A DNA stretch of 64,000 nucleotides from an uncultured Granulosicoccaceae bacterium (GTDB lineage Bacteria > Pseudomonadota > Gammaproteobacteria > Granulosicoccales > Granulosicoccaceae): assembly GCA_937922675.1 (NCBI GenBank), contig CALAJN010000002.1, forward strand, positions 1 through 64,000, given 5' to 3'. The notes below the pieces were generated by a model, which was not told where the DNA came from, did not search any database, and worked only from the letters and a program-made list of their open reading frames with translations. Shown piece by piece: positions 48,367-58,027 of the stretch. Within the stretch, counting starts at the first letter, position 1; the number at the start of each line of letters is the position of its first letter. A program made the position numbers and the translations under genes.

Positions 48367-48443
48367 GGAGCGGTAGTTCAGTTGGTTAGAATACCGGCCT
48401 GTCACGCCGGGGGTCGCGGGTTCGAGTCCCGTCCGCTCCGCCA
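48367..48443 (+). tRNA. tRNA-Asp (anticodon GTC)
   Basis: Anticodon loop CTGTCAC gives GTC. Acceptor GGAGCGG with CCGCTCC, discriminator G, encoded CCA. 5 nt after tRNA-Val, co-transcribed. A queuosine target. Confidence 0.96.
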
Positions 48444-48564
48444 TATTCAAGCCGTGTGACAGCGGCAAGGGAAATTGACAAGGCAAATCGCACCCCAGAG
48501 CATATCTGGGGCGGCGTGAAGCCGAGTGAGTCGTCCGGGTAGACGCAGTCTGGCGGATCTTCAG

Positions 48565-48589
48565 AGGGGTGCTTCGGCACTCCTTTTTT
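48565..48589 (+). terminator. Rho-independent terminator after the tRNA pair
   Basis: AGGGGTGC, tetraloop TTCG and GCACTCCT (one G-T pair) form an 8-bp stem followed by a T-tract. It closes the hup/tRNA transcript before ppiD. Confidence 0.88.
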
Positions 48590-48671
48590 GTGGGCGCAAC
48601 ACTTGGGTGCTCCGCCGGGCGGCTACACTACAGGGTATCGCTGGCGATCCGCCCATTTACCTGACTTCACC

Positions 48672-50621
48672 ATGCTTCTCGATCTTCGCGAAACCATTCG
48701 CAACTCAAAGCCCATCAAGTACACCTTGATCGCGGTGATCTGTATCCCTTTCGCCCTGGTGGGGATTGGCTCCTATTTCACTGGCGGGGGCAATGGCTCG
48801 GTCGCCACCGTCAATGGTGAGGAGATCAGCGAGAACGAGCTCGAGTATGCGTATCAGCAGCAGCGCCAGCAGCTCGCCCAGGTATTTGGCGGTCAGATTC
48901 CTGAAGGTTTCGGGGACGAGGACATGCTGCGCCGGCAAGCGCTTGATCAACTGGTCACCCAACGCGTGGTAATCAGTGAGGTGGCTGACCAGCGTTTTGC
49001 CGTTGGCGATGAAACACTTGGGCGCGCGATAAGACAGCGCCCGGAGTTCCAGACTGACGGCCAGTTTGATGCCGAGCGGTATCGTCAGTTGTTGGGTGCA
49101 CAAGGCGGCCAGGTAGCCGCATTTGAGGCGCAATTTCGCGACGAGACGGCGCTTGATCAGTTCAGAGCGGGTGTCATCGGTACCAGCTTTACCCTGCCGA
49201 CCGAGGCCGAGCGCATCGATGCGCTCACCCGCCAAACCCGAACGATTGATGCTGTTCGCTTTGATATCGACTCCATCAGAAACACCATCGAAATCGATGA
49301 GGCTGCCGTTAAAGGGCGCTTTGACGAGACCGCCGATACGCTCGTGTTTCCACCGCGTGCACGCATTGAATGGATTGAACTGTCCGCAAGCGACCTGGCA
49401 AAATCCATTGAGGTGTCAGAGGACGAGGCACGAGCCTGGTACGAGGAGAATCGCTCCAGCTACATGACGCCAGAGCTTCGGGAGGCGTCGCATATCCTCA
49501 TCGCTGTTGATGATGCCGGTGATGCCGATGAGGTGGCAGAAGCGCGTGCCGAAGTGGAGGCGATCATCGCCCGAATCGAGGCGGGTGAGAGCTTTGATGA
49601 GCTTGCTCGCGAGTTGTCTGATGATGCTGGGTCAGCGAGTTCGGGTGGCAGCCTGGGTGCGATACGTCCAGGCTTGATGGTCGCGCCGTTTGAAGAGGCA
49701 AGCTACGAGATTGAGGGCGAGGGCAGTCTCAGTGGTCCTGTTGAAACCGAGTTTGGTGTTCACCTGATCCGTATCGACAAGATCATTGCCGAGGAAGGGC
49801 AGAGTTTTGAAGATGTTCGTGAGGAGGCATTTACAGGGGCGAGTCGTGATATAGCTGACCGCGATTTCTTTGAGCTTCGCGTACAGCTTGAAGAGCTCGT
49901 GTTCGACAATCCGGATTCCTTGCAGGCGGCGGCGGATGCCACAGGCCTGGAGGTTCAGACCTCTGACTGGCTGGATACCGACACCGATTCCGGGCCTGTG
50001 TTGTCTCACCCGGCCGTGCGGGCGGCGATGTTCAGTGAGGATGTGCTCGATGAAGGCAACAATTCCGAGCTGATCGAAGTGGCTGATCGTCATGTAGTGA
50101 GCTTGCGCGTAGTCGAGTATGAGGATGAGCGACCGAAGGCACTTGACGATGTGCGAGAGGACATCACCGAGCAATTGCGTACGGAGCGAGCTGGTGAGGC
50201 TCTGGATGAAGGGGCGGAGTCAGCACTTGAGGCGCTTGCAGGTGGTGCTGATGTCGAGACCTATTCAGAGGGTGATGAGAACACCGAAGCGCTGGCAGCT
50301 GAGGTCTTGACGCGTGACTCAACCGTGTTTGACCGAGAGGCCATACGAGAGATCTTTGCGGCTGCAGCTCCGACGGATACCGATGCATCAACAGGCGTGA
50401 CGGAGTTGAGTGATGGTGATCGATTGGCTTGGAGGATCACCGAGATCGCAGTACCGGATGCCGTCGTTTCCGACACCGACACAGGAACTACCACAGTTGC
50501 AATACCGTCAGAGCAAGCGCCGCTTGCCCTCTCCGGTGCTGACCCGCAGCGTGGTAACGCTGAGTTCAGCGCGATGATTGGTAGCCTTACAGAACGGGCA
50601 GACGTGGAGCTTGATCTCTGA
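48672..50621 (+). CDS. ppiD: Membrane-anchored periplasmic folding factor PpiD, 649 aa
   Basis: Anchored by one N-terminal helix (YTLIAVICIPFALVGIGSYF, about 18-37) as in MLLDLRETIRNSKPIKYT homologs, fixing ATG 48672. A SurA_N-like chaperone domain follows, with a parvulin domain around residues 265-360 (LREASHILIAVDD, ELSDDAGSASSGGSLGAI, ETEFGVHLIRID). The C-terminal half is helical and acidic. Assists outer-membrane and periplasmic proteins leaving SecYEG. Its stop overlaps the mscL ATG by one nucleotide. Confidence 0.93.
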   Translation: MLLDLRETIRNSKPIKYTLIAVICIPFALVGIGSYFTGGGNGSVATVNGEEISENELEYAYQQQRQQLAQVFGGQIPEGFGDEDMLRRQALDQLVTQRVVISEVADQRFAVGDETLGRAIRQRPEFQTDGQFDAERYRQLLGAQGGQVAAFEAQFRDETALDQFRAGVIGTSFTLPTEAERIDALTRQTRTIDAVRFDIDSIRNTIEIDEAAVKGRFDETADTLVFPPRARIEWIELSASDLAKSIEVSEDEARAWYEENRSSYMTPELREASHILIAVDDAGDADEVAEARAEVEAIIARIEAGESFDELARELSDDAGSASSGGSLGAIRPGLMVAPFEEASYEIEGEGSLSGPVETEFGVHLIRIDKIIAEEGQSFEDVREEAFTGASRDIADRDFFELRVQLEELVFDNPDSLQAAADATGLEVQTSDWLDTDTDSGPVLSHPAVRAAMFSEDVLDEGNNSELIEVADRHVVSLRVVEYEDERPKALDDVREDITEQLRTERAGEALDEGAESALEALAGGADVETYSEGDENTEALAAEVLTRDSTVFDREAIREIFAAAAPTDTDASTGVTELSDGDRLAWRITEIAVPDAVVSDTDTGTTTVAIPSEQAPLALSGADPQRGNAEFSAMIGSLTERADVELDL

Positions 50622-50992
50622 TGAGCATGCTTCAGGAATTCCGTGAATTTGCCATGAAGGGCAGTCTTGTCGACATGGCTGTCGGCATCATTATTGGCGC
50701 AGCTGTCACCTCAATGGTGGGTGCGCTTGTCGATAGCGTAATCATGCCAATAGTCGGCATCTTCATGGGAGGGCTGGATTTCACGAGTTTGGCAGTCACT
50801 GTCGGTGAGGCCAATATTCGCTATGGCGAGTTCATCCAGGCTCTGGTCAATTTTCTGATCGTGGCCTTTGTGATCTTCATGATGCTCAAGGCCATCAACA
50901 AGATGCGTACGGCCGAGCAAGAAGCGCCCGAAGAGGTCGCAGCGGACGTAGCGCTGCTCGGCGAAATACGAGATCTACTCAAAAACCGCTGA
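50621..50992 (+). CDS. mscL: Large-conductance mechanosensitive channel MscL
   Basis: Emergency osmotic release valve. MLQEFREFAMKGSLVDMAVG is the amphipathic N-helix and start of TM1; TM1 continues IIIGAAVTSMVGALVDSVIM; TM2 is ALVNFLIVAFVIFMMLKAIN. The C-terminal bundle helix is LLGEIRDLLKNR. 123 aa with a short periplasmic loop. Coupled to ppiD by a TGATG junction, an unusual pairing that may link it to envelope expression. Confidence 0.96.
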   Translation: MSMLQEFREFAMKGSLVDMAVGIIIGAAVTSMVGALVDSVIMPIVGIFMGGLDFTSLAVTVGEANIRYGEFIQALVNFLIVAFVIFMMLKAINKMRTAEQEAPEEVAADVALLGEIRDLLKNR

Positions 50993-51005
50993 ATCCGTTC
51001 AGCGG
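50981..51005 (-). terminator. Minus-strand rho-independent terminator overlapping the mscL stop
   Basis: CCGCTGAA, loop TCCG and TTCAGCGG form a perfect 8-bp stem (50986-51005). Read on the minus strand it is followed by TTTTT (complement of AAAAA 50981-50985). It can end the dapE-fabI transcript after a long 3' tail and shields ppiD-mscL from antisense. On the plus strand it has no T-tract. Confidence 0.65.
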
Positions 51006-51291
51006 CACGCTCGGCTTGACAGAAAGCGCTGGGTGGGAAAAATCGCCGGGTTGTTGTTGGAGTTTGGGTCAGTTGCTCGTTGCCTGGCTTGAAGCGATAT
51101 CAACGCATTGAGGGTTCAGCTGCTCCTACAGTGCCTACCGTGCCGTCTTAGCCGACACGTGAGAGCAAAGTGACCGGTTGCTCACCGCGTAACTATGCTA
51201 TCGACTACGGGCTACCGTTATTTCAGCCGCGCCGTGTTACTTTCATCAAGACTTGCTTGCAGTTCCGAAAATTCAGCCCCTTGTGATCACT

Positions 51292-51311
51292 GCCGTGACC
51301 GATGTCACGGC
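51292..51311. repeat. Perfect palindromic hairpin in the mscL-fabI gap
   Basis: GCCGTGAC, loop CGAT, GTCACGGC: 8-bp stem. Lies in a 371-bp stretch (50993-51363) between convergent genes with no CDS seen. It could be a protein-binding palindrome or an RNA hairpin at the fabI 3' end. Confidence 0.5.
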
Positions 51312-51323
51312 CTTGGTTTGTCA

Positions 51324-51351
51324 CGGCGCGCTTGCTGCGGCGCGCTTGTTG
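51324..51351. repeat. 14-bp tandem repeat near the fabI 3' end
   Basis: CGGCGCGCTTGCTG and CGGCGCGCTTGTTG follow each other directly, one mismatch apart, 12 nt before the fabI stop. Possibly slippage. Confidence 0.5.
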
Positions 51352-51363
51352 CGGCAGATGCTG

Positions 51364-52149
51364 TCAAGAAAGATCGGGCATCGACACGATGTTAAAGCCG
51401 CTGTCCACGTACACCACTTGCCCGGTAATGCCGCTTGACATGGTTGAGGCAAGAAACGCAGCAGTATCACCCACTTGCTCGATGGTGGTGTTTTCGCGCA
51501 GTGGCGCAACGGCTGAAACGTGGCCAAGCAGTTTCTTGAAATCCCCGATACCAGAGGCGGCAAGGGTTTTGATAGGTCCTGCCGAGATTGCATTGACACG
51601 GATGTGATCAGGGCCCAATGAATGAGCCATGAAACGGGTGTTGGCTTCAAGTGACGCCTTGGCAAGGCCCATGACGTTGTAGTTGGGCATCGCGCGTACC
51701 GCGCCGAGATAGGACAGGGTAATCAGGGACGCCCCTGCATTGAGCTGCGGGCGCAGTGCCTTGGCAACTGCCGCAAAACTGTAGGAGCTGACATCGTGCG
51801 CTATGCGAAACGACTCCCGCGTGACCGAGTCCAGATAGTCACCGTCGAGCGCCTCACGCGGAGCAAACGCGACCGCATGAACAAAGCCATCTATGCCTTC
51901 TTTCCAGGTGTGTGCAAGGGATGCAGCCAGAGCGTCTATCTCGGTATCCTCCGAGACATCGCAAGGCAGTACAACTGATGATCCGCAGGCGGCCGCCATG
52001 TCGATCACACGGTCCTTGAGGCGATCATTCTGGTAGGTAAAGGCAAGAGTTGCACCTTCGCGATGCATGGCCTGTGCAATACCCCAGGCGATGGAGCGCT
52101 TGCTGGCACAGCCAAAAATCAGAATTCGCTTGCCGTCGAGCATGCCCAT
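51364..52149 (-). CDS. fabI: Enoyl-ACP reductase (NADH) FabI
   Basis: Last step of each fatty acid elongation cycle. [20 protein letters not shown] is the typical cofactor-binding start. The SDR catalytic motif is Y-x6-K spanning [37 protein letters not shown] is the substrate-loop signature. 261 aa. ATG 52149 lies 4 nt after the dapE stop, so the two genes form one transcript. Confidence 0.96.
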   Translation of the reverse strand: MGMLDGKRILIFGCASKRSIAWGIAQAMHREGATLAFTYQNDRLKDRVIDMAAACGSSVVLPCDVSEDTEIDALAASLAHTWKEGIDGFVHAVAFAPREALDGDYLDSVTRESFRIAHDVSSYSFAAVAKALRPQLNAGASLITLSYLGAVRAMPNYNVMGLAKASLEANTRFMAHSLGPDHIRVNAISAGPIKTLAASGIGDFKKLLGHVSAVAPLRENTTIEQVGDTAAFLASTMSSGITGQVVYVDSGFNIVSMPDLS

Positions 52150-52153
52150 GGTG

Positions 52154-53311
52154 TCAGGTGTCCTGTTGCGTAAGTAACCGTCTGGCGACGGTCTCGTAGA
52201 TTGACGACAGCAAGTCAAGATCGCTGGCGTTAACGTGTTCGTCCAGTGCGTGAATACTGGCGTTGATCGGCCCGAATTCTACAAGCTGTGCGCCGCTGGG
52301 TGCGATGAAACGTCCATCCGAGGTGCCACCCGCGGTATTGCCTTCAACCTGAATTCCCGTCACCTCATGGATCACCGTTTGCAGCGTGTCGACCAGTGCG
52401 CCGTTGCCAGTCAAAAAGGGTCTTGCACTGTCATTCCACGCGATTGAGGTGTGCAGTGCATGTGCCTCGATCAGGGATTGGATGCGTGACTTGATGCGCT
52501 CGGCGGGGGTAGCAGGGCTATAGCGCAGGTTGAAGTCAACGGTGCACTCTGCGGGAATGACATTGGTGGCGCCGGTACCGGCGGCAATATTGGACACTTG
52601 CAGTGTGGTTGGCGGAAAGTGCTCGTCTCCTTGATCCCACTCCATGCTGACAAGTTCTGCCAGAAACGGGGCGGCACGGTGCACCGGATTATCAGCCAGG
52701 TGAGGGTAGGCTACGTGGCCTTGGCGCCCCTTGATGGTCAATCTGGCCCCGAGCGAGCCGCGACGGCCGAGGCGCATGACATCACCCAGAACATCGGTGC
52801 TGGACGGCTCGCCCAGCAGGCAGTAGTCAATGGATTCATCGCGTGCATCGAGGGTCTCCATGACCCGGCGTGTGCCGTCACGCGCTGGCCCTTCCTCGTC
52901 ACTGGTGAGCAGCACCGCAATGGATCCCTGTAGTCGTTCAGCGTGGTCACCCTCATCGGCTGCCAGCCGTTCACAGGCAGTGATCATGGCCGCCACACTG
53001 CCTTTCATATCGGCAGCTCCGCGACCGTAGAGCACGCCGTTCACCACGTTTGCATCAAAGGGTGCCTGACTCCACCGAGACGCCTCGCCAGTGGGTACGA
53101 CGTCGGTGTGGCCAGCAAACACGAATAGCGGGCCGGTATCGCCTCGCCTCGCCCAGAGGTTATCGACCGCACCAAAGCGCAGGTGCTCGGTAATGAAGCC
53201 TGCCGCCTGCAGACGTTCAGCGATCAGCTGCTGACATCCCGCGTCGTCGGGAGTGACAGAAGGTCTTCGCACCAGCTCACGAGCCAGTGCCAGAGTGGCG
53301 CTATCAGTCAT
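52154..53311 (-). CDS. dapE: Succinyl-diaminopimelate desuccinylase
   Basis: M20 zinc peptidase-fold enzyme of lysine/meso-DAP synthesis (cell wall). Metal ligands visible: [26 protein letters not shown] and [12 protein letters not shown]. 385 aa from ATG 53311 ([18 protein letters not shown]), which matches family length; a longer frame to 53410 lacks support. 19 nt after glnD. Confidence 0.96.
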   Translation of the reverse strand: MTDSATLALARELVRRPSVTPDDAGCQQLIAERLQAAGFITEHLRFGAVDNLWARRGDTGPLFVFAGHTDVVPTGEASRWSQAPFDANVVNGVLYGRGAADMKGSVAAMITACERLAADEGDHAERLQGSIAVLLTSDEEGPARDGTRRVMETLDARDESIDYCLLGEPSSTDVLGDVMRLGRRGSLGARLTIKGRQGHVAYPHLADNPVHRAAPFLAELVSMEWDQGDEHFPPTTLQVSNIAAGTGATNVIPAECTVDFNLRYSPATPAERIKSRIQSLIEAHALHTSIAWNDSARPFLTGNGALVDTLQTVIHEVTGIQVEGNTAGGTSDGRFIAPSGAQLVEFGPINASIHALDEHVNASDLDLLSSIYETVARRLLTQQDT

Positions 53312-53330
53312 TGGGTAGGGCGGTGCACAG

Positions 53331-56030
53331 TCAGATTTCCCTGGTGAGTGTTTCTGCAAGCGCGGCCCGTGTGCTTGCTTTGAGCTCGCTGCCGTCGGCC
53401 ATCGACACAAAGAAGACGTCGTCTATGCGTTCGCCCAAGGTCGCAATCCTGGCGGCGTGTACCGAGATGCCCGCGGTGGCCAGCATGCGCCCGATGCTGG
53501 ACAGAATACCGGGTCTGTCACCGGCGGTGATGCGGACCTCGACGTGACCGTTGTCGCGATCAGAGAACGCGACCTCGGTGTTGATATCAAAGTGCTTGAG
53601 GCGTCGCGATGCGCGGCGTTCCGAGCTGGTGGGCAGATCGCTGGGGGCGAGGCGAGCCTGCAGCAGCGACTCGTGCAGATAGCGCTTGATCTCGTCACGG
53701 CGTAGCTCGCCTTGTATCAGTGTTCCGTCGCGCTCCAGCACGTAGAAGGTGTCCAGCGCGTGGCCACGCACGGTCGTGCAGATCGTCGCTGACAGCACGT
53801 TCAGTTCCAGCGTTTCAAGCAGGGTTGTGATCCGCGCAAACAGACGCATGTCGTCGTCTGTGTGGATCAGGATCTCGGCGCAACCGCGAGACTCGCAGTC
53901 ACGCAGGTTGACCAGGGGCCGGGCTGGGTGTCCGTCACGATCACAGGACGCAATCAGTGCCGTGGTGTGATGGGCGATATCGCTCGCCTGGTGTTGCCGG
54001 AAATAGTCCTCGCCAAAGCTCTCCCACAGCGACTCCAGTGCATCACTTGAGGCCGTTGCCTGATCGAGCATGGCGCGCGTCTGGGCCTGTCGATTGGCAA
54101 TGACACGGTCGGCCTCCAACGCCTCATCCAGGCCGCGCTCCAGAATCAGTTGCGTGTGCCTGAAGAGCGCCTGCAGCAAACTCTGCTTGAAAGAGTTCCA
54201 CAACTCCGGGTTGGTCGACCGGATGTCTGCCACGGTCAGAAGATAGAGGTAGTCCAGTCTTTCCAGAGTGCCTACGGAGCGCGCAAATTCGAGCTGTACA
54301 TCCGGATCATCGATGTCACGGCTTTGCGCCGTCATTGACATGTCCAGGTGGTGGCGCACCGTCCAGCTCATCAGCGCTGTGTCTTCATCAGAGAATCCGT
54401 GCGAGCGCGCAAAGGTTTCCATGTCCTGTGCGCCGAGTACGCTGTGATCGCCGCCGCGACCCTTGGCAATGTCATGAAAGAGCGCAACCAGGTACAACAA
54501 GCGTGGGTGCTTGATGCGTTCCATCACCGCGCTGCAGTGAGGTAGCTCATCGGCGTGTTCGGGTATCGTGAGGCGTCGCAGGTTCTGGACGACGCGCAAC
54601 GTGTGCTCATCCACCGTGTAGATATGGAAGAGGTCGTACTGCATACGACCCACGATGGCGTCAAAGGCCGGCAGGTAGGCTGCCAGCACACCGTAGCGAT
54701 TCATCAGGCGCAAGGTTTCGGTGACCTTGTCCTTGCTGTCGAACAGGCTGACGAACTGCTTCTTGATCGCCGGGTCGCTGCGAAAACGGTCATTGATCAG
54801 TTTCAAGTGGGCGCGCACCTGACGTACCGTGCTCGAGCGGATGCGTGTGGCTCCGGGGTTCTCGGAGAACACGCGAAAGAGCTCCAGCAAGGCAGCAGGG
54901 TAGTGCAGAAAGACCGTGTCCTCGGTCGTCTCCAGAAAACCATTGCGCAGCTGAAAGCGGCTGTTGATTGGCACGACCTCGGATGCCGCGGTGACGCCGG
55001 ACAACACACCGCCAATGCCTTGCAGGCAGATTTCGGCGATCCCCTGCAGGCCCATGACGGTGCGATAGAACTTCTGCATCAGCGCCTCAATGTTCTGATT
55101 GCCAGGCGTGGTATGGCTGGGGTCGCCGTATCCGAGCGCTTCAGCAATGCGCCGCTGGTAGTCGAGCAACAAGCGGTCCTCCGCGCGTCCGGCGTAGTGG
55201 TGCAGCAGATAGCGAATCCGCCACAGCAGCTCCAGACCCTCGTTCAGGCTGTCGATCTCCGCCGACTCGAGCACGCCTGAGTCAACCAGGGGGGCGAGTA
55301 CGCGCGGTGAGCCGGGGTCGCGCCCGAAGACACGCTGGCAGATCCAGGCGATGGTCTGAAAGTCACGCAGGCCACCCTCGCTCTCCTTGATGTTGGGTTC
55401 AAGTCGGTAGGCGTTTGAACCAAACTTGGCGCGACGCTCGGCTTGCTCATCGAGCTTGGCGTGGAAGTACTCCTCGGCCGGCCACATTTTGTCGGGTGAC
55501 ACAGCCTCACGCATATCGTCAAGAAGCCCGGCGTTGCCCGCCACCAGACGCGCCTCCATCAAGTTGGTGATCACGGTGATATCGGCTGCCGCCTCACGAG
55601 CGGACTCTTCAACCGTGCGTACGCTGTGTCCGATTTGAAGCTCGAGATCCCACAGGGCCGTGATCCACGCGCTCAGCTGTTCATCGCGGGCACCCTGGTC
55701 CTGTAAATCGTCCTCGGGAAGCAGGATGGCAAGATCAATGTCCGAGGCGGGCTCCAGCTCACCGCGCCCGTAACCGCCTACAGCGCATAGCGCCAGCCCA
55801 TCAAAGGCGCTACCAGCGGCAAACCACAAGCGCGTGAGCACCAGGTCGACAACGGCTGTCCGGCCAGCCATCAGGCTGGATGCCGGTACGCCCTGCTCAA
55901 AGGCTGCGTGTACGGCATCACGCCCGGCGTGCAGCGCTACACGACACGCCTCGGGTGAGGTCTTGCCTTTGTCCACAATGCTGGCGAGTGGCGCCAGATC
56001 AATGGTCTGTGGCGCGATGGCGGCGTTCAC
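53331..56030 (-). CDS. glnD: Bifunctional [protein-PII] uridylyltransferase/uridylyl-removing enzyme GlnD
   Basis: Nitrogen sensor that uridylylates PII proteins. Nucleotidyltransferase motif GGYGRGELEPASDIDLAIL at residues 85-103, helical linker, HD hydrolase motif LVALFHDIAKGRGGDHS mid-protein, and two C-terminal ACT domains (second: VRITAGDRPGILSSIGRML). 899 aa, full length. 13 nt from map, typical neighbour. Confidence 0.96.
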   Translation of the reverse strand: MNAAIAPQTIDLAPLASIVDKGKTSPEACRVALHAGRDAVHAAFEQGVPASSLMAGRTAVVDLVLTRLWFAAGSAFDGLALCAVGGYGRGELEPASDIDLAILLPEDDLQDQGARDEQLSAWITALWDLELQIGHSVRTVEESAREAAADITVITNLMEARLVAGNAGLLDDMREAVSPDKMWPAEEYFHAKLDEQAERRAKFGSNAYRLEPNIKESEGGLRDFQTIAWICQRVFGRDPGSPRVLAPLVDSGVLESAEIDSLNEGLELLWRIRYLLHHYAGRAEDRLLLDYQRRIAEALGYGDPSHTTPGNQNIEALMQKFYRTVMGLQGIAEICLQGIGGVLSGVTAASEVVPINSRFQLRNGFLETTEDTVFLHYPAALLELFRVFSENPGATRIRSSTVRQVRAHLKLINDRFRSDPAIKKQFVSLFDSKDKVTETLRLMNRYGVLAAYLPAFDAIVGRMQYDLFHIYTVDEHTLRVVQNLRRLTIPEHADELPHCSAVMERIKHPRLLYLVALFHDIAKGRGGDHSVLGAQDMETFARSHGFSDEDTALMSWTVRHHLDMSMTAQSRDIDDPDVQLEFARSVGTLERLDYLYLLTVADIRSTNPELWNSFKQSLLQALFRHTQLILERGLDEALEADRVIANRQAQTRAMLDQATASSDALESLWESFGEDYFRQHQASDIAHHTTALIASCDRDGHPARPLVNLRDCESRGCAEILIHTDDDMRLFARITTLLETLELNVLSATICTTVRGHALDTFYVLERDGTLIQGELRRDEIKRYLHESLLQARLAPSDLPTSSERRASRRLKHFDINTEVAFSDRDNGHVEVRITAGDRPGILSSIGRMLATAGISVHAARIATLGERIDDVFFVSMADGSELKASTRAALAETLTREI

Positions 56031-56043
56031 TTGCGTTGACCGA

Positions 56044-56811
56044 TCAGAGCGATCGTCCTTCGGCCAGGGTCAGCACATCGCAGCCGGTTTCGGTGACATG
56101 GATGGTGTGTTCCCATTGTGCAGACAGGCTGCGATCCTTGGTCACGACAGTCCAGCCATCGGCGAGTACCCGCGCGTGACGTTTGCCCTGATTGATCATC
56201 GGCTCGATCGTGAAGGTCATGCCGGGACGCAGCGTAACGCCCTGGCCAGGTTTGCCATGGTGCAGCACTTGCGGATCCTCATGAAATTCAGAGCCAATAC
56301 CGTGTCCGCAGTACTCCTCTACCACCGAGTAGCGGCGCGATTCCGCCAGGCGTTGGATCGCATTTCCGATGTCGCCCAGGGTGGCGCCGGGGCGGACCGT
56401 CTGGATGCCGACAACCAGAGCCTCATAGGCTGTCTCGCACAGACGACGAGCATGCGGCGCCACCTGGCCGACGTAGTACATGCGGCTGTTATCACCGAAC
56501 CAGCCGTCCTTGATGACCGTGATGTCTATGTTCACGATATCGCCACGTTTGAGCTTGCGATCGCCGGGAATGCCATGGCAGATCTGCTGATTGACTGAAA
56601 TGCAACTCGCGTGTTGATAGCCCTTGTAACCGATTGTTGCCGGAATGGTGCCTTGCTCATCAACCATGTAGCGGTGGCAGATCCGATCGAGCTCGGCTGT
56701 GGTGACGCCTGGCTGGACATGCTCATCGATCATGTCGAGCACGTCGCTGGCGAGGAGTCCGGCGACGCGCATGCGAGCGATCTGTTCCGGGGACTTGAGT
56801 TGGATGGCCAT
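56044..56811 (-). CDS. map: Methionine aminopeptidase, type I
   Basis: Removes the initiator Met. All five metal ligands are present: VNIDITVIKDGWFGDNSRM (two Asp), YCGHGIGSEFHEDP (His), FTIEPMINQG (Glu) and WEHTIHVTE (Glu). 255 aa from ATG 56811 (MAIQLKSPEQIARMR). Divergent from rpsB. Confidence 0.97.
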   Translation of the reverse strand: MAIQLKSPEQIARMRVAGLLASDVLDMIDEHVQPGVTTAELDRICHRYMVDEQGTIPATIGYKGYQHASCISVNQQICHGIPGDRKLKRGDIVNIDITVIKDGWFGDNSRMYYVGQVAPHARRLCETAYEALVVGIQTVRPGATLGDIGNAIQRLAESRRYSVVEEYCGHGIGSEFHEDPQVLHHGKPGQGVTLRPGMTFTIEPMINQGKRHARVLADGWTVVTKDRSLSAQWEHTIHVTETGCDVLTLAEGRSL

Positions 56812-56878
56812 GCAGGGCGAAATCTGGGCAGGTTCAATGCGGGACAACCCAAGAGTGTACCGCGCTCTGTCCTTGTGT

Positions 56879-56884
56879 TATAAA
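56879..56884 (+). promoter_or_regulatory. Candidate rpsB promoter -10 with GC-rich discriminator
   Basis: TATAAA followed by GACGGGC, a discriminator type typical for ribosomal promoters under stringent control. The 150-nt leader to the rpsB ATG is long enough for the S2 autoregulatory structure known in gammaproteobacteria; I did not fold it. The -35 is poor. Confidence 0.45.
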
Positions 56885-57039
56885 GACGGGCTACGTCACG
56901 TGGTTTCGCGTTGACGAATTCACACGTGGATCATCCAGACAAGGTTGGGTGCCCCGGGGCGACGCATTTTCACGATGTGTGGCCGCAGGGTCTTCCGTCG
57001 TCGGTCCACGGAGGCCAAACCCGAACCGAGGACTATCCC

Positions 57040-57942
57040 ATGGTCGATGTCACCATGCGTCAGATGCTGGAAGCTGGCGTGCACTTTGGACACCAGACAC
57101 GTTACTGGTCACCGCGCATGGCGCCGTACATCTACGGTGAGCGCAACAACATCCACATTTTCAATCTTGAGAAGAGTCTGCCCGCTCTCCAGGATGCCGC
57201 CAATTACTGCGGCAAGATTGCGGCGAAGAACGGGCGAATCCTGTTTGTCGGCACCAAGCGTGCGGCGCGCGACCCGGTCAAGGCTTTTGCTGATCAGTGT
57301 GGCATGCCCTTCGTCAATCGCCGCTGGTCTGGCGGCATGATGACCAATTTCAAGACCGTCAAGCAGTCGGTAAAGCGTCTGCTCGAGCTCGAGACGATGC
57401 GCGATGAGGGTGGATTTGAGCGCCTCAGCAAGAAAGAGGCACTCGGGCTGACTCGCGAGTGGGAAAAGCTCGATCGCGGCATGGGCGGTATCAAGCACAT
57501 GGAAAGACTCCCTGATGCCCTGTTCGTGATCGATGTCGGCCACGAGCGCATCGCTATCACCGAAGCGAACAAGCTCGGTATTCCCGTGGTTGCGGTGGTC
57601 GATTCAAACAACACACCGGAGGGCATCGATTACGTCATCCCCGGTAACGATGACGCTATTCGTGCCATCAACGTGTATTGCGACACCATTGCCAAGGCCA
57701 TCACAGACGGCAAGCGTTCGTCTGGCCGCTTCGAGGAAGAAGAGCAGGCAGCTGCTCCTGCGCCAAGCCAGGCAGCAGGTGAAGCAGAAGCTGCGACCGC
57801 TGCAGCCGAGGCTGAGGTGGCTGCGGTAGCGGCGGCTGAGGCAGCTCCTGCCGAGGTGCCCGCTGAGTCAGCGCCCGCTGCGGAAGCGCCTGCTGCGGCG
57901 CCTCCGGCCGAAGCACCGAGTGGTGATACTCCGGCTGCCTGA
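57040..57942 (+). CDS. rpsB: 30S ribosomal protein S2, 300 aa with Ala/Pro/Glu-rich tail
   Basis: [20 protein letters not shown] start fixes ATG 57040. [35 protein letters not shown] and [18 protein letters not shown] are S2 hallmarks. The globular part ends near residue 230; then about 65 residues of Ala, Pro and Glu ([20 protein letters not shown]) extend the protein well beyond E. coli S2 (241). Confidence 0.97.
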   Translation: MVDVTMRQMLEAGVHFGHQTRYWSPRMAPYIYGERNNIHIFNLEKSLPALQDAANYCGKIAAKNGRILFVGTKRAARDPVKAFADQCGMPFVNRRWSGGMMTNFKTVKQSVKRLLELETMRDEGGFERLSKKEALGLTREWEKLDRGMGGIKHMERLPDALFVIDVGHERIAITEANKLGIPVVAVVDSNNTPEGIDYVIPGNDDAIRAINVYCDTIAKAITDGKRSSGRFEEEEQAAAPAPSQAAGEAEAATAAAEAEVAAVAAAEAAPAEVPAESAPAAEAPAAAPPAEAPSGDTPAA

Positions 57943-58027
57943 GCAGCCGAACGCCACCACCCTTGTCATAACGGAGTGGCCGCACTCTGTCCCTTGAACC
58001 ACACACGCACGAGACAAATTAGATCCG

